NCBI GenBank assembly: GCA_905215465.1
Contig: CAJMPT010000062.1
Span: forward strand, 1 to 7,141
Reading direction: 5' to 3'
Source of the DNA: an uncultured bacterium
Lineage (GTDB): Bacteria; Actinomycetota; Coriobacteriia; Coriobacteriales; Atopobiaceae
DNA: 7,141 nt
Numbering within the stretch: position 1 is the stretch's first letter; every line of letters begins with the position of its first letter. The translations under genes were made by a program, and so were the position numbers. Positions 1 to 4,372 of this stretch are shown piece after piece. The notes under the pieces are model-generated. The model made no database searches and had not been told where the DNA came from. It saw only the letters and a list, made by a program, of their open reading frames with translations.

Positions 1-2
1 AC

Positions 3-626
3 CCCCAGAACCTCACTCTGTTCAACACGTTCCTGAAGATTATCGCAAGCAGCGCCGGGTCCCTGCTCAACATTACCTCGCTTGCCAACGAGACGGGGGT
101 GACCACCAAGACCATGCGGGCGTGGCTGTCCCTCCTGGAGCAGTCATACATCGTGTTCACGCTTCAGCCCTATCACGCCAATCTGCGGAAGCGCCTCGTC
201 AAGACCCCGAAGCTCTACTTCTACGACACCGGGCTTCTCTGTCATCTGCTAGGCTACACCAATGCCCTTGACGCCGAGCGCTCGGGTGCGCTCGGCCCCC
301 TCTTCGAGAACCTCGTCGTCTCTGAACTGGTAAAACGTTACCTCGGCTCCGGCAAGATCCCAGAACTGTACTTCTATCGGGACGCGCAGGGAGCTGAGGT
401 CGACCTTCTCGACATGACCCATCACGGCAGCCCCAGCATGTTTGAGATCAAGTCGTCCAGAACGTTCAGGAGCAGCTTCACACGTCATCTGGACTCGGTG
501 GGCGAGCTCATTGGCGTGGACAGGGCGCATCGCGCGGTGGTCACGCGCTGTGATGCCAGCACCGAGGTCGCCGGCGAGAAAATCTGGTCTGCCGCGGACT
601 GGCTGGGAGCACCTCTCACCAGCTAG
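3..626 (+). CDS. DUF4143-type AAA ATPase, C-terminal part (5' end outside window)
   Basis: The frame is open from the window edge to a TAG at 624-626, giving 207 residues of a protein whose N-terminus lies to the left. The fragment matches the C-terminal DUF4143 region of the archaeal-type AAA ATPase family. It has a helical winged-helix-like segment (residues 1-60), then a KLYFYDTGLLCHLLG stretch, a FEN...SEL motif near residue 101, and YFYRD...GAEVDLL followed by FEIKSS. The Asp-x(n)-Glu-x-Lys arrangement (D134, E148, K150) is the PD-(D/E)XK nuclease-like core known for this domain. The Walker A/B ATPase part would lie upstream and is not seen. The biological role of these ATPases is poorly defined, and many occur as stand-alone accessory genes. 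A GTG at 99 could be taken as a start, but family similarity extends upstream of it, so I treat the gene as 5'-truncated by the window. The stop codon lies within the inverted repeat 624-707. Confidence 0.85.
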   Translation, partial: PQNLTLFNTFLKIIASSAGSLLNITSLANETGVTTKTMRAWLSLLEQSYIVFTLQPYHANLRKRLVKTPKLYFYDTGLLCHLLGYTNALDAERSGALGPLFENLVVSELVKRYLGSGKIPELYFYRDAQGAEVDLLDMTHHGSPSMFEIKSSRTFRSSFTRHLDSVGELIGVDRAHRAVVTRCDASTEVAGEKIWSAADWLGAPLTS

Positions 627-707
627 CGTACATTTTGACAATGCGCCCTTCTCGCCAACTGGGCAAACGCGGCGAGAAGGGCACTCGGATCGTCAAAATG
701 TACGCTA
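624..707. repeat. Two-tier long inverted repeat at the DUF4143 gene end
   Basis: The outer arms are perfect over 16 bp: 624-639 pairs with 692-707 (right arm GTCAAAATGTACGCTA). A second perfect 12-bp pair lies inside: 645-656 (GCCCTTCTCGCC) with 671-682. The inter-arm spacers are unequal (5 and 9 nt) and the loop is 657-670. The left outer arm contains the TAG of the upstream ATPase gene. No U-tract follows on either strand, so it is not a classic rho-independent terminator, although it could stop or stabilise the mRNA. A dispersed palindromic element or a protein-binding site are the alternatives. Confidence 0.8.
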
Positions 708-754
708 AGGCGCAGCCCCGCGGCCCCACAGCCAGCGTGACCCCACTCCCCCAC

Positions 755-792
755 GAAAAAGGCGCCGCCAGTCCTGGGAGGCTGGCGGCGCC
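755..792 (-). terminator. Rho-independent terminator-like hairpin (minus strand)
   Basis: There is an 11-bp perfect stem: 761-771 (GGCGCCGCCAG) pairs with 782-792 (CTGGCGGCGCC), with a 10-nt loop. Immediately to its left on the plus strand is GAAAAA (755-760), which becomes a U-run after the stem on a minus-strand transcript. On the plus strand there is no U-tract. It could therefore end a leftward transcript starting in 793-1030, or insulate the rightward ATPase gene from leftward transcription. No minus-strand gene is visible for it. Confidence 0.6.
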
Positions 793-961
793 GAGGCTTG
801 CCACGTCACGGTCCGGGGAGAGGGTCCGCACCGCACGAGGCGAAGTTAACATCATGATGCCCGGCGAGCTGGAGCCCACTTGAGGGGGTATGGGTTCCAC
901 CGGCGAGGCCCTTGACCTGAGGGGGTTGTCTCGGGCGCATCGTGTGCTGTTAGTAGAATAA

Positions 962-1000
962 GTTCACCTGAGCTAACTTCTGTGGTAAACCTTGGCTAAC
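962..1000 (+). promoter_or_regulatory. Tandem GCTAAC-type motifs upstream of mntH, candidate metalloregulator operators
   Basis: Two 16-bp segments, 962-977 (GTTCACCTGAGCTAAC) and 985-1000 (GTAAACCTTGGCTAAC), match at 12 of 16 positions and are offset by 23 bp, about two helical turns. Read on the other strand, each begins GTTAGC and continues toward AGGT, resembling half of the DtxR/IdeR-type box (GTTAGSCTAACC). They lie 32-70 bp ahead of the mntH start. NRAMP genes are commonly repressed by DtxR/MntR-family proteins with metal bound, so an operator role is plausible. This is inference from motif resemblance. A related motif lies at 6870-6879, ahead of the ATPase operon. Confidence 0.4.
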
Positions 1001-1031
1001 ACATAATGTCCACATTCAGCTAGGAATTGTC

Positions 1032-2330
1032 ATGCACACCAACAAAAGCACCGCGAGAAGGACCCCTCCCCGCCCGGTAGGCCGCCTCGTCACCCGCTTT
1101 GGCGCCAAGCGGACCGGAGGCCATGGCGGCCTGGAGATCCTGCGCCACATCGGCCCCGGCCTGCTGGTCACCGTCGGCTTCATAGACCCGGGCAACTGGG
1201 CGTCCAACATGGCGGCCGGCTCGCAGTTTGGCTACGCCCTGCTCTGGGTGGTCACCCTCTCCACCATCATGCTCATTGTCCTGCAGCACAACGCCGCACA
1301 CTTGGGCATCGTCACCGGAACCTGCCTTGCGGAGGCAACGCGCAAGCACCTGCCTCGCCAGGCAGCCCTGCTCGTGCTGGGCAGCGCCTACCTGGCGACC
1401 GTCGCCACCGCCATGGCCGAGGTCCTGGGCGCAGCCATTGCCCTGCAGATGCTCCTTGGCCTGCCCCTGCGCGCGGGATGCGTCATCGTGGCCGCGGCGT
1501 CCCTGCTCATGCTCGCCACCAGCTCCTACAGGCGCATCGAGCGCTGGATCATAGCCTTCGTCTCGGTGGTGGGCCTCTCCTTCCTGGCGGAGCTCGCGCT
1601 GGTGGACGTGAGCTGGCCCGCGGCGGCCACGGGCTGGGTCACGCCGTCCCTGCCCACGGGGTCGGTCGCCATCGTGACGAGCGTGCTGGGCGCCGTGGTC
1701 ATGCCGCACAACCTGTTCCTCCACTCCGAGGTGGTGCAGTCCGTCCACTACGACCAGCAGGGAGACGACGTCATCGAGGAGCGCCTGCGCTTCGAGCTCC
1801 TTGACACGCTCTTCTCCATGGGCGTCGGCTGGGCCATCAACTCCGCGATGGTCATCCTGGCGGCCACCACCTTCTGGACGCGCGGCCTCGCCATAGACGA
1901 CCTCGCCCTGGCGGCCTCCACGCTCGAGCCCATCCTGGGCCCGGCGGCGCGCGCGATCTTTGCCGTGGCGCTGCTGTTTGCCGGCCTCTCGTCCAGCGTC
2001 ACCGCGGGCATGGCGGCGGGCACCATCAGCGCCGGCATGTTCGGCGAGGAGTACGACATCCACGACAGGCACTCGTCCGTCGGCGTGGCCGCGGCCTTCG
2101 TGGGCGCCGTGGCGGCGTGCCTTGCGGTGGAGGACGCTTTCAGCGGCTTGGTCTGGAGCCAGGCGCTCCTCTCGCTGCAGCTGCCCGTCACGGTCTTCGT
2201 CCAGATCTGGCTCACCAGCTCCCCCGCCGTCATGGGCCGCCACGCAAACTCCCGCCCGCTCAAGGCGGTCCTCGTGGCCATCGGCCTGACCGTCACCGTG
2301 CTTGACCTCACGCTTCTCCTCGGCGCCTAG
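1032..2330 (+). CDS. mntH: NRAMP-family manganese/divalent metal importer MntH
   Basis: A 432-residue polytopic membrane protein of normal NRAMP length. The family couples uptake of Mn2+ (and Fe2+ or other transition metals) to protons across the cytoplasmic membrane. Metal-site motifs are intact: DPGN at residues 52-55 in TM1, and GAVVMPHN in TM6 with A221, M224 and the conserved H231. D52, N55, A221 and M224 correspond to the metal-coordinating set known from NRAMP structures, and the retained Met argues for transition metals rather than Mg2+. The conserved Ser-Gln of TM10 is at 376-377. About 11 hydrophobic segments run from residue 40 to 431. TM8 reads SSSVTAGMAAG, without the Gln found at the equivalent place in many bacterial MntH proteins, so it may belong to a side branch. 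The ATG at 1032 has AGGA (1022-1025) six bases upstream. The gene is probably monocistronic, with possible operators at 962-1000. It is convergent with the P1B ATPase across the low-GC cassette. Confidence 0.92.
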   Translation: MHTNKSTARRTPPRPVGRLVTRFGAKRTGGHGGLEILRHIGPGLLVTVGFIDPGNWASNMAAGSQFGYALLWVVTLSTIMLIVLQHNAAHLGIVTGTCLAEATRKHLPRQAALLVLGSAYLATVATAMAEVLGAAIALQMLLGLPLRAGCVIVAAASLLMLATSSYRRIERWIIAFVSVVGLSFLAELALVDVSWPAAATGWVTPSLPTGSVAIVTSVLGAVVMPHNLFLHSEVVQSVHYDQQGDDVIEERLRFELLDTLFSMGVGWAINSAMVILAATTFWTRGLAIDDLALAASTLEPILGPAARAIFAVALLFAGLSSSVTAGMAAGTISAGMFGEEYDIHDRHSSVGVAAAFVGAVAACLAVEDAFSGLVWSQALLSLQLPVTVFVQIWLTSSPAVMGRHANSRPLKAVLVAIGLTVTVLDLTLLLGA

Positions 2331-2337
2331 AGCCCAA

Positions 2338-2399
2338 TGACGCACTTATCGCCAGGTCCCGCCGCACGTGCGGCAAGGGGCCTGGCGAGAAGTGCGTCA
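2338..2399. repeat. Long imperfect palindrome after mntH, possible terminator
   Basis: A 62-nt hairpin starts 8 nt after the mntH stop. Outer arms 2338-2347 and 2390-2399 (TGACGCACTT / AAGTGCGTCA) are perfect. There is one A/G mismatch (2348/2389), then 8 more perfect pairs (2349-2356 with 2381-2388), then a G/U pair and three G/C pairs to 2360/2377. The loop contains another perfect 14-bp palindrome (2361-2374, GCCGCACGTGCGGC). Only a weak T-content stretch (ATCTTG) follows, so termination may be factor-assisted. The right arm GGCGAGAAG followed by GTCAA recalls the right side of the 624-707 repeat. Confidence 0.75.
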
Positions 2400-2421
2400 A
2401 TCTTGAAATGCTTTGCGGAAT

Positions 2422-2471
2422 GCGCGGCACAGGCCCGCCTACCTGACCGCGACCTCCATGCAACCACGCTC
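2422..2471 (-). repeat. Left 50-bp direct repeat, carrying a remnant of the P1B ATPase 3' end
   Basis: This segment aligns without gaps to 4323-4372 at 42 of 50 positions, with a constant offset of 1901. Read on the minus strand in the ATPase frame it encodes ERGCMEVAVR and a stop at 2441-2439, against ERGRMEVVLS and a stop at 4342-4340 in the intact gene. The stop codons align exactly. Homology ends at 2471: further upstream in this frame the protein sequence no longer resembles the ATPase. It is therefore a tiny relic of a second ATPase 3' end plus about 17 bp of downstream sequence. It marks the left edge of the low-GC cassette. Confidence 0.75.
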
Positions 2472-2578
2472 TACTCGATAGCGAGCGCTCTGTCGAATGC
2501 TTCGCGCATGAACTGGCTGCGCGTCTCCTTGAACGCGATGGTCACCATCTCCTCGTCGCCGAGGGTTGGACCTCCCAT
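2471..2578 (-). CDS. Doubtful 35-residue small ORF or gene remnant
   Basis: An ATG at 2578 opens a 35-codon frame ending at TAG (2473-2471), exactly at the inner edge of the left direct repeat. The predicted peptide is charged and probably helical (GDEEMVTIAFKETR, then a second Glu/Arg/Asp helix) and looks more protein-like than the neighbouring frames. There is no clear ribosome-binding site before the ATG, and an in-frame stop lies a few codons upstream, so it could be the tail of a decayed gene. I do not recognise a family. It may be noise. Confidence 0.2.
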   Translation of the reverse strand: MGGPTLGDEEMVTIAFKETRSQFMREAFDRALAIE

Positions 2579-2633
2579 CAGGTGACAGACCGCTCAAGGC
2601 GCAATTTGCGTCGCTTGTGGGATTCACTCTCGT

Positions 2634-2672
2634 CTTAATGATCGTTAAGGGAACCTTAGCAATAGGGAACCT
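2634..2672 (+). promoter_or_regulatory. Overlapping palindromes and direct repeat upstream of the peptidase operon
   Basis: Three elements overlap about 40-75 bp before the peptidase start. CTTAATGATCGTTAAG (2634-2649) is a 16-bp palindrome with one mismatched pair. TAAGGGAACCTTA (2646-2658) is a perfect 5-bp inverted repeat around GAA. GGGAACCT occurs twice (2649-2656 and 2665-2672). Such clustering is typical of an operator region, but no regulator is encoded nearby in the cassette. Regulation is inference. Confidence 0.4.
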
Positions 2673-2710
2673 CATTTAAGGAGGCTTGGCTATCACGAGA
2701 GGAGAATGTC

Positions 2711-3775
2711 ATGATTAGCAGAAGGACGTTTCTAGCTTCTTCGCTTATGGCCATCAGCGCTCTTGCAATGCCAAAGTCGGCTTTGGGCGACACCTTGGTT
2801 GCATCCGACGTCGAATACAAAATATCCTCTCTTGGTTCAACGTTAAGCGAAATCGAGGCCAACAAGTTTGGTGCAGGACTTGAGGACGTTGATTTCTCGT
2901 CCCTTTCAATCTGTCAGCCGATCAGCTTCTATGAGGCAGCCAATGGGTCGATTAGGGAGATTGAGCCGCGATATCCAATTCTTGACCAGCATTCAGATAT
3001 TAGAATGCTTGCGTACGATATTGGCGCTGAATCTATGATCGTAACAACAGCTCTTGCCGGGCAAATTAATGATGCGGTCAAGAACGGAAATCAAATTGCC
3101 GTTGTATACGATTCAAATGGATGCTACCTATTAAAAAGTAACGGCGATTTGATTAGAGTTGGTGAAAGCAGTTATACCGTTTCTACGAGAGATTCGCTTA
3201 AAGATGCTTCAACGATAAACACCAGCAGTGCAGTGTTCTCGGAACTTGATGAGATTAATTCAATCAACGCGCTTGCCTCGTCCCTATCCCAGTCAACGCG
3301 CTCGACTATTCAGGTTGGTTATGTAACACAAAACCCACCGTCAAATATCTGCTGGGCGGCGTGCGTTGCATCGATTGCAAACTATCGAAACGGAGGGAGC
3401 AGAACCGCAGTAAGCGTTGCTCGAGCTTATTATGGGTCTTCGTATAACAGGTCCCTGACAAATACACTGTTCCCGACGGTTCTCTCATCAAATGGAGTGA
3501 GCGGGTACACATATTATTCGTCTTGGCCGTCTGACAGCAAGATTAATAGCAATATTGATTCAGGATACCCCTTGGTTGGAATTCTATCTGTCAACGGAAA
3601 CACGCAGTCGACGCATGCTGTCGTTGTAAGCGGCTGTACCCCATTTGTAAGCATCCTTGTCATGGATCCGGAATTCGGTTTCACAACGGCATCGAAACTA
3701 GGCTCCGCTTACGTTTATTCAAGTGGTTATTCCGGCGCAAGCCTGAAAACAATAAGTGCTGCTAGGAGATTGTAG
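2711..3775 (+). CDS. Tat-exported papain-like (C39/C70-type) cysteine peptidase, putative
   Basis: A 354-residue exported protein. The N-terminus has a twin-arginine signal, SRRTFL at residues 3-8, then a hydrophobic stretch and a likely cleavage after ALG (about residue 26), so a folded protein is predicted to cross by the Tat system. Residues about 27-195 show no motif I recognise and may be a pro-domain or binding domain. The C-terminal third looks like a papain-fold peptidase: Q207 as oxyanion-hole Gln, C214 in CWAAC (214-218) as nucleophile, H302 in STHAVVVSG, and D319 in MDPEFG. This resembles the Q...CWAA / H / DP pattern of the C39-like and AvrRpt2-like (C70) families. Substrate and target are unknown. 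The ATG has a strong GAGAGGAGA ribosome-binding site (2697-2705). The stop TAG at 3773-3775 merges into the ribosome-binding site of the next gene, so the two are probably co-transcribed. It is AT-richer than the genes outside the cassette. An activity other than proteolysis (for example transglutamination or deamidation) cannot be excluded. Confidence 0.7.
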   Translation: MISRRTFLASSLMAISALAMPKSALGDTLVASDVEYKISSLGSTLSEIEANKFGAGLEDVDFSSLSICQPISFYEAANGSIREIEPRYPILDQHSDIRMLAYDIGAESMIVTTALAGQINDAVKNGNQIAVVYDSNGCYLLKSNGDLIRVGESSYTVSTRDSLKDASTINTSSAVFSELDEINSINALASSLSQSTRSTIQVGYVTQNPPSNICWAACVASIANYRNGGSRTAVSVARAYYGSSYNRSLTNTLFPTVLSSNGVSGYTYYSSWPSDSKINSNIDSGYPLVGILSVNGNTQSTHAVVVSGCTPFVSILVMDPEFGFTTASKLGSAYVYSSGYSGASLKTISAARRL

Positions 3776-3787
3776 GAGCTAAAGAGC

Positions 3788-4264
3788 ATGATTAGCATCA
3801 GCAGAAGGCGCGCCATCTTAGCTGCTTCATTCCTTGCTCTAACCCTTTGTACCTCGTGCGGAAATGCCAGTGACGCCGTCGATGATTCCGATAAGGGTGG
3901 CAGCGGCGATCTCAAAGCAGCCAGAAAGCACGTTTCTGATGATAATGTAGTTGACGTATTTCTGTTCTCGCTTGATGGCCAATCTATTTCCGAGATTGAT
4001 GCGGAAAACCTCCAAGAGACAATCGAGGTCCTTTCCGACCTTGACTCAGAAACTTCAGAGGAACCCGCCGTCGTTTCCGACGGCGGGTCTTCTGGCGGGC
4101 GAGATTGCATGTTCTTTGTTGTGTTTGAATCATCGGAAACACTGACGGTTGGAACGGATGGATCTCGCGCTATATACGATTCCGTTTCATTTGAAAGCAG
4201 CTATGACGCGTGTCAGAGGACTGACGATTTGTATTCCAGGCTCATAGAAACGACGTCGTTCTAG
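3788..4264 (+). CDS. Small acidic lipoprotein of unknown function, partner of the peptidase
   Basis: 158 residues. The N-terminus (SRRRAIL at 5-11, then a hydrophobic segment) ends in LCTSCGN, giving a probable lipidation cysteine at C24. The residue at -3 is Cys rather than the usual Leu, so the lipobox is atypical. The signal also has consecutive arginines and could use Tat. The mature part is strongly acidic (many Asp, Glu, Ser), with a Ser/Gly-rich linker near residues 92-105 and two further cysteines, C107 and C142, that could form a disulfide. I recognise no family. It starts 12 nt after the peptidase stop, with AGGAG at 3774-3778. Position and export suggest it acts with the peptidase at the cell surface, for example as an inhibitor, anchor or immunity-like partner; that is inference. 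A strong hairpin lies inside the gene at 4063-4088. The first bases, ATGATTAGCA, are identical to those of the peptidase gene. Confidence 0.65.
   Translation: MISISRRRAILAASFLALTLCTSCGNASDAVDDSDKGGSGDLKAARKHVSDDNVVDVFLFSLDGQSISEIDAENLQETIEVLSDLDSETSEEPAVVSDGGSSGGRDCMFFVVFESSETLTVGTDGSRAIYDSVSFESSYDACQRTDDLYSRLIETTSF
4063..4088 (+). other. Strong intragenic hairpin in the lipoprotein gene
   Basis: There is an 11-bp perfect stem: 4063-4073 (ACCCGCCGTCG) pairs with 4078-4088 (CGACGGCGGGT), closing a TTTC tetraloop. CTTCT follows, a weak pyrimidine tract. It looks like a terminator stem but lies within codons 92-101 of an otherwise intact frame, so it may cause partial termination, pausing or mRNA stabilisation. 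It is also unusually GC-rich for this AT-richer gene. Confidence 0.5.
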
Positions 4265-4322
4265 CTAGAGTCAATCCTAAAGCCAGTAGCTGTGATTCAC
4301 TCCGTTCGGATTGTCAATCGCG

Positions 4323-4372
4323 GCGCGGCACAGGCTCGCCTAACTGAGCACGACCTCCATACGGCCGCGCTC
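4323..4372 (-). repeat. Right 50-bp direct repeat, including the intact P1B ATPase 3' end
   Basis: This is the intact partner of 2422-2471 (42/50 identical, same orientation). It covers the last ten codons of the P1B ATPase, its TAG (4342-4340) and 17 bp of downstream sequence. It marks the right edge of the low-GC cassette. No convincing terminator is visible between the lipoprotein stop (4264) and the ATPase stop. The 76 bases between hold only a short inverted repeat GATTGTCAATC (4309-4319). Confidence 0.75.

Larger units (their letters stand above)
627..1031. other. Intergenic region upstream of mntH, no credible gene
   Basis: About 400 bases hold no convincing coding region. Visible here are the rest of the inverted repeat, a GC-rich hairpin with an A-tract (755-792), a perfect 10-bp palindrome CATCATGATG (850-859), two direct copies of TGAGGGGGT (881-889 and 918-926), and an AT-richer stretch (about 945-1030) carrying two GCTAAC-type motifs just ahead of mntH. 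Short open frames on both strands here have no good ribosome-binding site and cross the inverted repeat, so I do not call them. A TAGAAT (954-959) or CATAAT (1002-1007) could be the mntH -10 box, but neither has a good -35 at proper spacing. Confidence 0.6.
2331..2710. other. Region between mntH and the peptidase gene
   Basis: These 380 bases have no strong gene. In order they hold the long palindrome 2338-2399, the left 50-bp direct repeat (2422-2471), a doubtful 35-codon minus-strand frame (2471-2578), an 11-bp perfect palindrome CGCAATTTGCG (2600-2610), overlapping palindromes and direct repeats (2634-2672), and the ribosome-binding region of the peptidase gene. Base composition falls toward the AT-richer cassette between about 2600 and 2700. 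I could not find a well-spaced -35/-10 pair for the peptidase operon. Confidence 0.6.
2422..4372. other. Low-GC cassette flanked by 50-bp direct repeats, possible genomic islet
   Basis: The segment between the two 50-bp direct repeats carries the exported peptidase and lipoprotein genes and is visibly poorer in G/C than mntH and the ATPase (22 G/C of 60 at 3121-3180, against 44 of 60 at 1921-1980). Codons such as TTA, AGA and ATT are common inside and rare outside. No recombinase or transposase gene is present, so any mobility would have been by homologous recombination or by enzymes supplied in trans. The repeat copies differ at 8 of 50 positions, so this is not a fresh duplication. The islet interpretation is inference. 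Confidence 0.5.

Noticed and set aside
624..707. Inverted repeat as the end of an insertion sequence
   Set aside because: Both arms lie together as one hairpin, with no transposase gene in the window and no visible target-site duplication.
1020..2345. Long open frame on the minus strand across mntH (441 codons)
   Set aside because: It is antisense to a gene with clear NRAMP motifs. The predicted product is rich in Gly, Arg, His, Asp and Gln without domains, typical of a shadow frame opposite GC-rich coding DNA.
2337..2585. 82-codon plus-strand frame after mntH
   Set aside because: It begins inside the long palindrome and continues antisense through the ATPase remnant. There is no ribosome-binding site and no protein-like pattern.
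2439..2675. 78-codon minus-strand frame as a complete gene
   Set aside because: Only its last ten or so codons resemble the ATPase C-terminus. The rest has no family resemblance, crosses the peptidase operator region and has no credible start, so it is reported only as a 3'-end remnant in the repeat.
2678..2718. TTG-started leader peptide after AAGGAGG, overlapping the peptidase start
   Set aside because: The TTG at 2686 is only one base after the AAGGAGG, too close for initiation, and the peptide would be about ten residues. The ATG at 2711 has its own well-placed ribosome-binding site.
2422..4372. Cassette as a standard integrative element
   Set aside because: There is no integrase, excisionase or tRNA, and the repeats are diverged (8 of 50 differences), so I call it only a possible islet.
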